This document shows positions 32,780-47,500 of a stretch of 64,000 nt of DNA, piece by piece. The translations under genes were made by a program, and so were the position numbers. Position 1 is the stretch's first letter. Every line of letters begins with the position of its first letter. The stretch is from NCBI GenBank assembly GCA_036345935.2, contig JADWOT020000009.1:2623381-2687380 (forward strand). The letters are read 5' to 3'. The stretch is from Taenia hydatigena. Taxonomy: Eukaryota; Platyhelminthes; Cestoda; Cyclophyllidea; Taeniidae. The notes under the pieces are model-generated. The model did no database searches. It was not told where the DNA came from and saw only the letters and a program-made list of their open reading frames with translations.

Positions 32780-35700
32780 CTGCAAGCGTGCGAAACAACA
32801 GACTAAACAAAGTCTGGGTCAATTAAGGTTTTTGAAGCATTAATGGCTCTGCTTGTGGTTGGTAATTTTGGACGAAGTTGTTTGATTCCTTTTAATAACC
32901 TCGGTAAATTTTTCCTAAAAATGCCAATGATACACTCCTCTAACCGATCCCATTGAGGCTAGAGCAATGGGAAGTAAATATGAGCTTATTGGCAATGCTT
33001 CATGGGACTTTTACGGAGTGATCTTTGCGACTAAAACTATTAGGATCTTATGTTGCTTGCATAAAACGCTTCAAAGGAGCAACTACCAGAAGATGAGTTA
33101 TCTCATTAACTGGATTGTCAAATTCGATGTAAAGTCGAACTATAATTTTCTCGGACTGAAATCACGGTATTGGGGAGAGCTTTTGGGAAGTTCTTTCTGC
33201 TTGTCAGCTTCTAACAAAGTCTGTAATATCTTCATTCAATACTTAAAGCTTCTGAGTATAAGCTTCATGTGGTCAGCAGTTTGGATGTTCGGTGTAGGAT
33301 TTGCGAAATTCCCTCAGACAATTCCCTCAGAAACAATACGAACACAAAACATCAGTTTTCACTCGTACACAAGGGCCCGTGGCTGCAAAATATTCGTTAA
33401 CCGTCATGACAAAGGAGTGGAATGACCACTTTCCCTTACGAAGCGCAGTGCCGCCTTTGAACCTCGACAGCAGTTGTCGGAAGTACTTGACTGCAGCTAT
33501 TCACGTGGCAAATTGAGGGGAACTCTTCTAAAATTGCAATCGACTGTTCATGTATGCATCAAAGGATTGTACCTGTAGGCAGTTTAAATTTGTATCCTAT
33601 CTAGGCCCAGTCGAGGCCAATTTGGTTAAGCTCGATCGTGACGAAGCAGGGTATTCCAACGGATTATGTGCTGCAGAGGGTTAAACAGCAATGCATCTGT
33701 TTGGAGAGGTCCAAGCAACCAATCAAGGCATTTTGGTGATTTAAGCTCTGTGATGTATCGGTAGGTATCCATTTGGTGTCAAAGCCCCTCTGAAGGGATG
33801 GCGACGTCTGACATCAGGTCTATTAGCATGGAAAAAGGGGTAGCTGCGTGGATGGTTAGCTTTACTTGAATTGATGGATTGATTGAGGTAAATGGATGGG
33901 GCCATAGCCACCCATTTGCTTAGCTAGCCATGTTATAATGAAGACACCAGTGTTTAACTCTGCAAAAACCAACAGAGAAAAGAAAACGTCGTTGGATCGT
34001 AGCGTCAGGAAGAGAGGAGTATTTTAGGTCATCTGGATATATGTACCGCAATTCCTTCAACAATACCTCGGTATTCAGACTAAACCAGTGTTGTATGTTA
34101 GAGCTTATATAAACTTTGGTGCTTATCAATTATTCTAGCCCAGTACATACAAATTTGGGTGTCTGGAGGTTTTAAGATGAATTTAAGTGGCTTGACCTGA
34201 TCGCCACCTAGAGATTTGTGGTTTCGACAAGAAATCGCTTCTCTCGTTCTTGACCAATTTCGAGAAATCATACCAGCTGCAGATGGGCAATGACCGATCG
34301 CTGAAGTGTTATTCCATGGATCCCATGGTTTCATCGACTTTTAATTTCGTGGATTCTGTTTTACGATCATGTCGCAAACCTGATTAAGCTCTGCTAGCCT
34401 AAACTTATGGGATGGAAGTTATACCTTCTATCCATCACTCTGAGGAAAGAGATTAACTCCAAAAATGCCTTTGAACCACCTGATACCCGGGTTAAACGTT
34501 ACTTTGTCTCCTGGGTCACAATGAAATTTCACTTTGCTGTTGACAAATGCTAGAGATTGACAGTGCAGGTGTCGCGGCTGATGTAGTGCATGAAAGCAAC
34601 GCCTTCACCCTAGCTAACCTACCCATCAGCTTCATATTCTGCTAGACGGTAGTTCTAGTTTTGATTGATCCACGAAAAGATACCTCATCGTCATACATTG
34701 TATTCGTGTGAAGCACCACTATGATAGGAAAAGACATTATGTATAGGGCAGATCTTTGCTTATCCGCGCGACTGTTCATGACCTTTATTCGGACGTCTTG
34801 GGCGTTGGCTGCGGCTGTCGCGCATGCTCACCTGTGCTACCGCTCAATCTGCAATCATGCGATCTAACACTTTTTTTCATTTTGCTGATGTGAACTGCTA
34901 ATTTTACATCATATTAGAGGACTTGGATGTTTCATCTGCACTAGAAAATTCAGGTATGCCTAGCCTATTACTGCATCAAACGGTAACAATTGTTCCCTCC
35001 GATCATTTAAGCAGATCTTGGGTTGTGATTGTAATCAGAGCATGATTACATTTTATGCAGCACATCAGAAATGTACTGGCCCGGAAAATTTTTATGCCAC
35101 AGTTGTTTGACATTATTTACCTTACTACAGACTAAAAATTGGTTTGTAATGCAGCACTTTCAAATGCTCACTTAATTCCTTATTTCTGTGGGGCTAGCAA
35201 AATTAAAGCACATACAGGAATGAAAAATTTTTATTTAAAATTGCAATCCGTTGATGACACTGACACTTTGGACTGAGTCGCCTAGTGTCTTTCTTAAGGA
35301 AACAACTCTTCATGTATCGTAAATGGCGATGATCTAATGAAGAAAAAGCATTTTTGCTAAGCTCTCCAAAAGCAAAATTATATTGTTTCTTCCCTTTTAA
35401 AAATTAGTGATAGCTACTGCAGCAAAATGGTTATGGCTTATCTCTCCCCTTAGCTAAAAGGAAAACAGGCGAGCATACACAAATTGCTACTCAATTTTAG
35501 TAAAAATCATGAGAAGCTGGAAGTAAATGGATTTTGTTTTTAGCATGAACGGGCCTTTAAGGAGACGCTTTTAAGTGGAAATTGCACAACAGAAATAATG
35601 TACGGTGATGGCTGAATTTGGAAAAAAAGGGTTTATTTAAATGTTCTGCGTTGATGCTATGCTGTGGAAGTAAATAGATATTTGGACCTTTGTTTATAGT

Positions 35701-36395
35701 TGGGAATCAATACTTTTGTGTTTAAAATCGGTTTTCGATAGTTCGACCTGTACTAATGCGGTAAAAGTACACTCCCTCTATTCAGAAACGATGTACTAAG
35801 ATTTAATTATGAAAAGAGCACTCGCATCAGAATGAGACTTTCATTTTACAGCTGCGCACAATGAGGATGCCAACTTGTCGATGCTTCGTCAAGTTCCACG
35901 CGGTCAGTCGGCGGATGCGCCGTGTATAGGACAGTTCGCTCCAGACAGACAACGATGGTGGTCAATGCTTTCATGGAGCGTACAAGGTGGTAATGGGCGA
36001 ATTTTTTCATGGGCAAAAATAAAGAACTCTCCTGAATTCTTGTATATGCGGAAGACTTTCAGGGACAAGATGGTCCATCTATCAGCAGTGGACGAGTTGA
36101 CTTATTGATTTTAACGGTTTTAAAATCCAATCTTAAATAATGCGCTTTGTTGTGGCAGTTCAGTCGCCAGATCACATCACCGAGGTAATTTCTGTAAGCA
36201 TGATCAACGCCCAAGCCTAACCTGTTTGGAAATTGGACAATGGGAATGGTGAACCCAATTTTTTACTATCAAGCCTAGTCTCAAAATGCTGGCGTGCGTT
36301 CGGTGTCAAAGCGGCTTTTGGTCTTTAATCAGTGTGAAAGAGTTGAATATCTTAGAATGAAATATTTGTAGTGCCCTAAGACTTCCATGAAGACG

Positions 36396-36482
36396 AAAGA
36401 AACCGCATTGTCAGGGCAGATTATGTGTTGTCGACGTATAGAAGGGCTGATGGAGCTACTGGCATGACTATAGGGCCAGCGG
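36396..36482 (+). repeat. Short dispersed repeat, core copy
   Basis: The segment shows GGGCAGATTATGTG, then GTCGACGTATAGAAGGGCTG, then ACTGGCATGAC. This is the same block order as the family core at 62982-63116. The copy is degenerate. Confidence 0.4.
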
Positions 36483-36889
36483 AAATGCAATCGCAGCGCC
36501 TTCAGTGGCCGCAAAACTAGAACTGGAAGTTTGAAAAACATGCGAAGCAGTACACAAATCCTCTCTCCTTTTGGCTATCGTCCCCGACGCTTCGCTTGGT
36601 TGATCTCCAACCTTGGCAATTACAGTGCAGTCCGCGCAAAGGACATCACCCACGAATTAGCCTCAATGATCATCTATTTTGCGTGCAGCAGAAAAAAATA
36701 CCTGACTTTAACGTAACTCATTCCCCTTGACAAGTCTAATGCATCTAGTATTTCTTCCTGTTTAAAATCTGTGCTGACTACCTTGTATGGCCATCGCTAG
36801 TCGTAAGAGCACTGGCCCAGAAGCCGAGTTTAAAAAGGTTTCACGTGGATGAAGTTTCGCATCCATTCCTACTTGCCACGCCGTTTTCA

Positions 36890-37400
36890 CTTCAAACACT
36901 GCTCACGCATATCCATCTATTTGGGTTCTATCCAGCTATTACAGACGTGGAGAGATTTTCACATATTCACATATCCCTATGACAATGACGTAGGCGCCTC
37001 CGTAACAAACCTTTCAGGATGGATTACGGTCAGCGTCGATTCAGGTATTAATAGCATTCCTGCAGATCACGGAACTGGAATGATCACCAAAGGTAGACGA
37101 CATTTTTAACCCCTCGGTTGAGGCTCTACACAGCCTTTTCCTTCCTTCTGTCACGTTAAGGCTTAGCATTCAGAAAAAGAAAGCAAATACGTTATTTCCC
37201 GTGAACAAGTATGCTTTTCACCGCCACCAATGCAGCACTCCAAGTCTTTCCTGAAAGAATTCATAACGGGTTACAAGCATGGCCCGAGAGCCATGCCGCC
37301 TTATGGAAGGAGGTGAAGGGGTCTTGAGTGCCCCTGTAACTAAAACGGGGAGCTGAACGCTCAACGTGTGAAAATGTTTGTACCAGTTTAAAGCAACGAA
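36890..37400 (+). repeat. Degraded dispersed repeat, long copy B
   Basis: The partner of 2960-3480: it shares the TATTTGGGTTCTATCCAGCTA region and the CACCAATGC..TTTCCTGAA region in the same order and with similar spacing. It suggests an element of at least 500 bp. No coding capacity is left. Confidence 0.45.
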
Positions 37401-37600
37401 TCTCTGACTCCACATTGCAACCAGGCAATCACTCAACATACTTTTATAAGGGGAAGTAAACAAATCATCTGAAGAAAGCGTTAATCTCCTTTGGCTGCTG
37501 AACAATCAGCCCACACCACCCACAGCAGCCATCGCCATCAAGGGTGGTAATTACGAGATCCCTGTGGCTCCCCTTTTCGATACTTTTGTAAACTAACAAG

Positions 37601-37606
37601 TTTATT
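37601..37606 (-). terminator. Candidate poly(A) signal of the transporter gene
   Basis: A minus-strand AATAAA lies about 525 bases past the TAA stop at 38129, which would give a 3' UTR of ordinary size. No closer canonical signal was noticed. Confidence 0.4.
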
Positions 37607-38128
37607 TATCTTACCCATCCACTTTTTCCAGGCCTTTTCAAGTGCTTAATCTTTTATGCATACCAATATCAACGCGACACTTCCGGTGTAATAGAAAAGA
37701 GAGTACACAAGAGACATGGGTTTAATTAGATGAAACAAATAACCCTTCTTTGATACAATGCACAGCGGAACAGCTCCCATTGTCTGGAGGCTTTGCTCAC
37801 TCCAACAGAGAAGCCTATTAATCTAAAAAATCACTTATTAAAATAATCACCCTTACGGGGGAAGGAAGAGAGGAACGATAAGGATGTGTGGGTGAGGGGA
37901 AGAGAAAGGTTAAGATTGTACAAAACGCGGTCGGCGTCGAAACCATCATCAGCCGACTTTGCACAGCACCCGACCATCAGGAGGTTGATAATCAGGAGGA
38001 AAGAAGGTAATCACAGTTAGAAACACTCAAAATTTTCCTGGTTGTAAATCACCAGCGTATAAAAGGGAGCCCAGTCTCTGGAAGCTTTGAGAACAAAAGG
38101 AAAGGAAATGGGTGGAAATAGCGGCCCG

Positions 38129-38502
38129 TTAGCTTTGAGTTTCACCCTCCTCCTCCAACACGGAACAGATAAAGGGGATGGTAGAGTCGGAGAGCCCCGC
38201 TTTGGCTATAGATGGTCCCATTGAGAGCTGAGGCGATGAGGACAATGTTAAAGGAGTGGCGGGCACTTCAGTGGCACTCTGATCGCCGTTGAAGTGCTGA
38301 CACCAGGGCGACCTGACAGGGTTCATGCCAGTATTATGTCCTTGACTTTGCTGACGACGATGGATGTGATGTACCTCATCGCGGATCCCAAGTATCTGCC
38401 GAATGGGGAATTCCAAGAGAAAGACAAGCCCACCAACAAGAAGCCAGAAGCCGCATAAACGCATTGACCAAACGTACGAACCGGTCAAGTCGTTCAAGTA
38501 GC
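38129..38502 (-). CDS. Transporter exon 8: TM12 and C-terminal tail
   Basis: 374 nt, entered in phase 1 after ATTTCCTTTCAG, ending TAA at 38131-38129. It begins YLNDLTGSYVWSMRLCGFWL with TM12, followed by a hydrophilic cytoplasmic tail of about 80 residues with a His/Arg patch (DEVHHIHRRQQSQGHNT). It ends VLEEEGETQS. Confidence 0.9.
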
Positions 38503-41500
38503 CTGAAAGGAAATAAGCAGTCGTTAATTCCTATATCGATTCTAGGCGTAGTTCCATTGAGAAATCATGGTTAACTAAAATTGCAGTACTATTTCAAATT
38601 GCGTAATCGAAGCAGACGTACTGCATCAAGGATGAATCAATTTAAATTACAGTTACTTCATTAAATAAGTAGACTGCAATGGCATATAGGAATAAAGTTA
38701 AACAAATGGCTTCATTTAAAACAAAACAATCTGCTACTCAAAAGACTGGGTAAAACCATACCGTCGAATTTATTCATAGAGACAGGTAGCTGTTTAAATT
38801 GAAAGTCCCATCTTTGTTGGATAATAATAATAATATTAGTGATAATGAGGACGTTAAGAATAGACTAGTCTACTCTCCCACTTAACGCTGTGAGGAAAAT
38901 AAACGACTAAAAAATGAATTTGTCATCTATTCGTCATTACTAGAATTACTATTTGTTTGCTGTTGCTGATTTGTAAACAATAACTAATTACTCACTAAAT
39001 TTACTCTTTTAGCGTGAATTCTGCAATTACTCAAACGCGTATGCCCGTCTACGAGTAAGAAACACCACGATTTCTGGAGCAGCAAAGGTAGCATCCACCT
39101 GACGATTGTAAGAAAAAGGATGAAAAGGCATCAGGGCTGTCGATGACTATAAAGTAGACTGCCGACAAACAGCGAGGACCTGAGACCACGTTTACGATAA
39201 GCATCTAAGGATAAATTTGCCTGGATCCCATGCATCTCATGATAATGATGAGTTAAAGGCTTTCAACAGGGTCTCCCACGCCAGGCTTATGAGTTTGTTT
39301 GAATGATAGCAAGAACCAATGCGAGAAGATTCGACCTCCCTCATTAATGCATCTAATAACGAAATCTCTGAAAAAATTTGCCGTCACAACTCAAATGCTA
39401 TTATCATCCTGACACCAAGCATACCCTATGTTTGTGTTACTCTTTTAACCTCAACCAACCCATTTCGAGTGAATTCACTGTAGTCAATTACTATTAGCCG
39501 ATTGAGACCACTTGTCGAGCATCGGGAATCGGGATTTAGATTATGTCCGTGCATCACATACGTGAAGATGGTGGTGAATGTTTTAAGATGCTTTTCACCC
39601 CGATAAATAAATCTTTGTTCACTTCAATTGTGACTTTTCGCGAAACCGTAAATGGAGCAACAATAAAATCAAACACAAATCCGAAGCAATTCGCTCGGTA
39701 GGTTTGATTAATTTCGTCACTAACTTACCGCAACAGATAAAATGCAGCAGACAAATGCGACTCTTGGAGCAATAAAGTAGTTAAGATTGCGTTTTAATTT
39801 CACAAGAAGCTTTAAAGTCAAACGGAGATTCTTGATTTTGAGAAATCGAAGCCACATTTATTTTCCAATAAGCTTGGTTTTTCCTCATATTTAGTGATGT
39901 GGTTCATGAGCCCCTGACCTTTCCTTTCGATAAACCCATTGAAATCTTTCAACTCTTCTGCAAAGTTTAAAAGTCAAAAGCTGCTTTGACACTGAACGTA
40001 CACAAAACTTTCAGAATCGCATATGCTGGTGAACAGTTGCATTCATTGTTCCTATAGACCAATTTTTCCAAGATTAGGCAGGCGCTTCATGCACTGGCTG
40101 CATACCTACAGAAATGACTGCCGTGGCATGACCGAGTAACTTAACCGCCATAACCAAGACCACCAAAAACGGTTATACAGCCGAGCATCTTCTACCTGGT
40201 GACCCCTTTCAGTGAACTATCTAACCGCTGATAATTGGGCCATCCTATCACCGTATTGTACTGTGCTTCAGATCTTCTGCATGTACAAGTTTTGAGGAGG
40301 GCTCTTAATCTTTGCTCACAAGAAATTTTGTTTACCAACACATCCTGTATATTCCATGAATGCATTGGCGACTGTCATCTTGAATGACTGTCTGAAGCAG
40401 ACTGCCCCAAACACGACATTTGCGCCGACAGTATGGGCCTAGAAGTAAGGAACAGTAGATGGTAGCCCTATTATGGGCAGCTGTAAAGCAAAAATTCTCA
40501 GTTCGATTCAAAATTTTCCTGTAACTTAAAAGCTCAGTATCATTATACAAAGCTTGGTTAGAAGTAAGCACTAAAATTTCGGGAACGCACCGATTACAGC
40601 CTGAGCAGGCACGTACAAGAGACCGAGATTGACCATCATGATGGCGAGAGATTTCGCTAATCGTTCCGGGCCGACCCAGTCGGAGAGAACAATTATCATT
40701 TGAGTCATTGCGGTCCCGCTGCATACGCCCTGTAGTGCAAAGCAGACGTAGTACGCTGCCGTCTGCGCGTTTGTCGGGGAGCCCTTAAGAAGTCTCTGTA
40801 ACAGAAAGTCGTCTTCTGTTTTAGTATGGATTTCATTCGTCCTACCGTGAAACACCCAAAACAGAAGGGGAGTAAGCTCAAACGTGCACTGGAATATTTG
40901 TTTTACATATACAGCTATTCGCATGGACTTCAATTTGTACGGTCCGGCCGCTGCTCTGGCGTGATCACGCTTTGTTCATACCTAAATTATCCCAATCTAA
41001 CTCTACGGTGGCATCCTGCTTCCGGATTCGGGATGACTTGGGCGCTACATAGGTGCCACCAGCACGCATAATCAAAAAGCCAGTTTTTCACTTTAAGAGG
41101 GAGATGCCCATAACGAATGGTGAAATTTGTACAGACTCACAACAGAAGAGCTATCAAAACTGTCGACTTCTGCGACATCTCAGGTCCCAATTCTGCATAA
41201 TGACCAACGACTGAGCACGACCAGATTCAGATGAAAGTGAAGAGTCCCTTGAAGAAACACACTGTTGCGTTTTGCGCAGAGTAGAGAAGGGCCCGATAAC
41301 CCTTAAGTTATTGTCAGATGAAAACCGATTGGTGTTACAGATGCGCTTTTTCCAAAGTACTAGTCAGCCTTTAGCACTAATTTTCACTCCCGATGAAGCT
41401 CGACTGACAGGGGGCGAAACATTTGGGAGCTTCGAGCAGATTCGCAGCAGGTACTGTTACTGATGAAACTGAACATGCCTTAAATGTTGAAAATGCATTA

Positions 41501-44500
41501 GTATAATTCTCGCTCCAATTCGCAGGAAGCAAATGTGTGAAAACTGCAAGTATTGGCAACGAACGTATTTATAAAGTAAATAATTTCAGGCAAGCAGCCC
41601 TTATTACTTCGTTGGGAAAGACTCGGAAGCTACATACTCCTACAGGAAGGAACTAGCTCTCGTCGGTTGGTAGGCGTAAAAAATGAGCAAATTCTCAGAT
41701 AGCTCCTAAAGCGATTGTCATTTGTCATAGTTCGAAAGTTTCGGCGGCTGTGGCGCCGTGCCGATTGCGCAAGTCACAGGGGTCTGTATAAACACCAGGC
41801 CAAGTCGGAAATGGAGTGGCACCTTCGGATGGTGTAAACAGTCAGTTCAAGCGAGGACTGATTTTGATGACGAATGCAAGCCAAATGAGTGGAATCAGAA
41901 AGCTGCAACTTATCTCTCACTGCGAATGAATGAAAAAACCCATGCCTCATGATTTAAGAGGAACTTCGTTTGAACTTTGAATCCCAAATTCAAATCTCAT
42001 TCCCATCTTGGATAAGGATTGCAGTGTATCGAAAAGCCGCGTACATAAATGACACCACGTAGACGGGTTTGAAGTCAATTACCAAACCTCATCCATTGCA
42101 AAACTTATCTACCTTTATGAAATAGTAAGAGATAAAAACGATAGCACTTCTACGTAAAGTGCGTTAGAACATTTAACTGCATGGGATCTTAAATCCCCCC
42201 TGAATAATGGCCTCCAAATCCTTTTTTGTAGTTACAATAAAGCTACATCAGTTCACAGAATCTAATTATGGTTTTATGTTCCGTCCACGGAACTGACTTG
42301 ATCTTTCAAAATGAAACCGAACATACAGTAGCAATTGCAAAAATACTTTTATTTAGTAATCGACCTAGTAGATCAAAAATGGCGCTTTTGAGTGATATTT
42401 ACCCTCAAAAAATCCGATTACATCTCATTGAATAAATACACAAACGGAGGAAATGTATCCAACAATTAAAGCCTATAGCTTTAATTCTTTAACTCTTATT
42501 TGATTTGGCATCGGATATCTGATCTTGACCACTGGCTTGTTTCAGAAGCTTTCAAAACAGTATTATTTGCAACATTAGCAAGTCTGTGTTAAGGTAAAAG
42601 ATGTTGAAAAAGATCTCCTTACAATGGTCTATTAGCTGTAGGTTGTAACGGATGAGTGAGAAAGACAAATTTTTTCAGATAGAGACGAAATGAAATTGCT
42701 GAGCCCACATTATGGCGTGAAAAAGGAGCTTAACAATAGTGGAGTCTCCGTTATCGCAAGTTCTACTGCCTACAAACTGAGGCCGGTAGAAAGGTGCTTT
42801 GAAGAGGCGAGACTAAAAAATATCCAGTTTAGAAAAAAAATTAAGCTCTTAAGATGGGGAATGACAACCTGTTAAGGAGGAACAAAAAGTTTCATTAACA
42901 TACTAACCAATTTAGTGTACCTCTCAAAAGCGACATCAGGGATTCACAAAATTGTAGGGGACCACCTTAATAGTGACGCAGTGAGGAGGAGAGATGAGGC
43001 ATGAAAACAAAGGAATGCCAACATTCGTTTAGTTACCAATCATTCAAAACACATCTCCATGCGCGCTTTTTTGACAGGTTTGCTAAACTGGTGTCTCAGA
43101 ATAAAGTAATAAATCAAAGTTGAATTGTTCTGCAAAATGTATTTTCCAATAGGATTTAGAAACAACAGTAACATAAGGAGTGATAAGGAAAATGAAAACG
43201 AACAGCCAAAGGGTAGATTTTAGCCTTGATCTTACACCGGAGCCCATTCCATGATATAACGGCCTTATTCATTCTCAATGTAGCAGTTTCACCCTTATTT
43301 GTAGATTGGCAATTGAATTCGTGACGAATGCTTTAATAAACCCGTAGTTTTGAAGACGGTAGGATGCCTTTGCTTAAAGCTACGCAATACCTTAAATACA
43401 GATAAAAAAGAATGTGGCAGAATGTACCATCCAGAAATGGCTTCAAAATGCTTCGCTATTGTCCACTGTCACTTGGCATTAACATAAAAAGTAATAATTT
43501 TCAGCGACACATAACGTGAGTGACAAATCACTTAACTGACGCTTATCTCAACCCGAAAGGAAACTGCTCGGCAAATATGTGCCATTCACATGCACTAACA
43601 ACAGGTGATAGATCATAAGCTCCAAAGACCACCAGACGGTTTTTCACTCCACTCTCTCCACTTCTTTCACATCACCAAGTACGTGTCGTTGGGACATGAA
43701 CGTTCGTTAACAGACTTGTGGCAGGAAGTGGCTCCTTTGTTCCAGCTTGCATTGGACAAAGAGCTTTTGGCCAGTGAGTTAGTTTTTACTTAGCGATTCT
43801 TCTACTCACTACCCTTCTCCGCACAATTCTGGAACACGCACTACTCCACCTCCCAAAGAAAATACTTGAGAAGAATGTATGTGTGTGTGTGTGTATGCAT
43901 GGTGAAGTGTAGAGGCAATCATCCGCCTGGGTTTTCACCTGCTGAAGGGTAGGCAACAATTGCGTCCCAGGTCTGTCCACTTGATGGGATGGGTGCAAGA
44001 CAAATGTCTTCCTCATAACTAATCGAGACTGATCAACTAGGAGAAAGAGAATTGCGTTCTTGAAAGGCAGCGCAAGACCGCATGCTACATACTACCGTAT
44101 AACGTACTTGCCCGTAGCAAGATCTATACCTTGGGGTGAGACGATAGACACTGTTCCATTCTGCCTCATCCCCCTATTCCTCTGTTGATATTTCTCAAAG
44201 CACCAACTATCATCCTTGCTTGCAATTAGAGAGTCGCAATCGCATGAGAAGTAGAACAGGCAGATAGTGGGGTATCTGATTGATCAAAACGATGGTGTCT
44301 GTTTGAGCCAGGATTATTCTTGCCTTCCAGAGAAAAAAGCACGTTCGATAAAAGTGAAACTTGTTTTTTTCCATGTCTTGTTGGAAATGCAGTCGGTCTT
44401 ATAACTTTCAAGATCAGAATTATAGTGACTTTATAAGAGCCATACTACTAGCTTGTTATACCTACCCCGCGTCTATGAGAAAGCCACGTTAATACGCACG

Positions 44501-47500
44501 TCTATGAGGACATAATGGTACTGCCTCAATCCCAAAACCACCGCTTTACCAAAATGGGTAGAGATGCTGCAGAACGCCAGTACTCCAAAGAGGCGTCTAC
44601 AGAAAACACCTTTTAGAGAGCCTCCCTTACCCCTTGCTTCGATAAGGAAGAAAGAGCCTTGGGGATCCATCCAATACCGGTAATCTGTCCAAAAGCTATG
44701 GCAACCGCAGACTCGACGATCCAGGTTGCCGCAAGGAAAGTGCCTCTACGACCCTTGCACATCGGTTTATCAGTCAGCCAGCCGAAGAAGAGTCTTGAAA
44801 AGAGGTCCACTATGCCCGCCACTGCTATCGCTAAGTTAGTCTACAACGAGGAGAAAATGAGTAAAAGAATTGTTTGCGAATAACAAACTGATTACATGTT
44901 CTTTGCTTAACGGGGTTGGAACACACTAGCCACTTCTCGTGAAAAGTGGGTCAGTAAACGCACCTTTGCCAATAGTGCGTTTTCATAGTGAAAGAAGTGG
45001 GGAATAAATTGATGGTCTTTAAATTTAATCGGCCGTGAGTGGAATCCATTTGCTTAGTGCTTTCCGCTAGTCAGTTGAAGGTTTCGTCCTCCACGTTGTT
45101 ATTCACGCGTTAGCCCCGAATGATGTTCATACTGGGGTCAAGTAATTTTCTTATTACCATCAAGAATAAAGAGCGCTTATGAACGTGAAGCAGATCAAAT
45201 TATTTACAGAAAGTATTTCTGATCTTACTTATGTTTATGCACAGTCTATGCTTAGTCTCATGGATGTCTACAACTGGCAAAATTGACAACCAATCATTTT
45301 AGTGGATCACATTGGCAATCTCCCAAATTTTTTGGCTCACCTGATGCCTATGGTTGACAAAATATTCTTTTGAAAACGACTGATATCCCAAACTGTCTTC
45401 TAACCATCCGTGAATCCAAGATTAAGTAGACTTGCATTAATTCATGATAAAATACACTTTTCCTTTGCGAATAATTTAACTCGGCAAAACTGAGACAGAG
45501 CAAACTGTACAAGTACTCATTTGGGAAATTATATTAAAAATTTTAATGGGAAACACACTTTATTCCAAAGCTACGCAATGGTTACTTTGGCAGCGAGATT
45601 AAGTCTAACCAATTTTAGAAGAATGCTTTCATTCTATCAGTTTGAAACCTCTCCTCCAGCAGTAAAGTTTACCACACAATGGTTAGGTAAATCTATAGCC
45701 AAATAGGTAGGGTAGGGGCTATGGTGGTAGTCAATGCGCCAATAAATAGAAGGTGGTGCTTCACCTTTCGTATAACCAGGCTCAACTAAAGGTTCTTTTC
45801 TTGCTACTGTAAAACTACTTTGGTTGAAAAAGATGCGTCAACTATTTACTAATCCTCCAACAAGTTCTTGCCTCGCACCAAGGCTTCTTACTTGGGCAAA
45901 ATTGGAGGAACGCGGTAAAAACGTACACCTTTGTATACCTACCCTTAACATCAACTAGTTTCCAACGGTTCGATGAATCAACGACCTTTAAAAGGCAGAG
46001 CCGGAGAATATATAATCAGAGTAATTGAACAATCCACTTGAGATTTAGCAGTTTATCAATAGAAGGGGTTGAAACTCCTAACCGTGTTGAAAATGCTGTG
46101 GGACAGGAAGGCTATTTATATTGCATAGTAAATCTAGGAAAATTGTGTACTGTAAATACGATTAAAGCCACAGCGGTGAAGAGTGCGCTTCATACAACAT
46201 GTGCTGCCTTCACTAAAACTTTTCCATCTACTGTGTTCAATACACATTTGCCTACTTATAAAATCTGTTTTCCTCACATGACTAACACTTAGCCGTGACT
46301 CTCAAGTCTTCCCAAATAGTATGAGTTTAAAACTGGCCAATTCACTAAATATAGAGAAAGATAATTACTTTCATTCTATGAATATAACAAACTTCAATAA
46401 ATGAGGATAAATGAAGGTAAGCAAATAGCACAAATGCTATGACGTGACTTACCGTGTGAGCGGAGAAGCCAATTTGGGAACCGTAGGGAGGAGCAATGAA
46501 GGATATTCCCACATCACCATTGTCCGAAAACACCTTACCGATGACGTAGATTATAAGGAGAGCTGTCGCCAGCCTGGCTGCGTCGTGCCCCCTCACCGAG
46601 GCCTGAGAGTATGTTACTGACACGTCGTCCCTGTGCGGAACGGAAAATGTTAACCGTTAATTTAAATGTATGGGTTCATTCCTGTCAAATATGCTATCTG
46701 TGACACTATACCAGAATAATAGTCCTGAATTTTGATGAGTGGATGCTAAGAGCACAGTGCGGTTGGCTGGATCAAAGTAATCGCAAGGCAGAGGAGCTAT
46801 TTAAATTCCATCAACTACTCCAATCTTAGGTCCTACATAACGATTTGTGATGGCGCGAAACCTTACTGAATAGAATTGAGCTGCTTACAGTGCAAATATC
46901 AAAAAGGTGACTTAAGTACACTGTGATCCTATACAAATTGTTAAAATGAGAACTGAGTGGAAATGGGGAATGAATGCAAGACGCGAGTCAGCAAAGCTAC
47001 TTCATATTGTGCTCTTTATTAAATCGTTTTGCTTTTAAACAAACATCCCTGAGAAAAGGGTTTGAAATATGGAATACAACCACCGTCAAGCCTTTAGCGA
47101 TATACAACAAAAGAATTCCTACGATCATACCAGAGGTGTATCAATCGCTATCGAAACAAAACATCACTGCCGTTAAAATCGATGGTCTTATAGCCTTGGT
47201 GAGAGCTATTCTTAACGTGCGACAGCGCCGATACTGAGCTCAAAAGTGAAAGGGCTGTATAGCGGAATATTTAGTCCAATCGTCCAGAGTTTCACTAAAG
47301 AATAGATATCTGCTCACGTTACACATTTTAATAGACCCTCAACTCTCCTTCACGGCCATTATAAAGCTACATCCAGGTTCCCTTGAGTTATAAGATCTTT
47401 AGAGATAAAAATGAATAATATTACGGTCCTTATACCCAGTCCTCGAAATTCCTATTCAATGTCTATTTCCAAAATCTGCTATAATGCTGTATTGCCACCT

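Larger units (their letters stand above)
32780..38128. other. Intergenic region between micro-exon and transporter genes
   Basis: About 5.3 kb lies between genes 1 and 2 and should include the 3' UTR of the transporter and the promoter of the micro-exon gene. A 152-codon plus-strand frame (32967-33425) has no recognisable content. Decayed repeat copies are at 36396-36482 and 36890-37400. The part from 33600 to 34900 is likely old mobile-element debris but too degraded to classify. Confidence 0.5.

Noticed and set aside
32967..33425. 152-codon plus-strand open frame
   Set aside because: Near the chance limit for the window; composition and content show no family resemblance.
43605..44016. Small frames inside the inverted repeats as genes
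   Set aside because: They overlap on opposite strands, have no recognisable family, and their duplication follows from the repeat itself.
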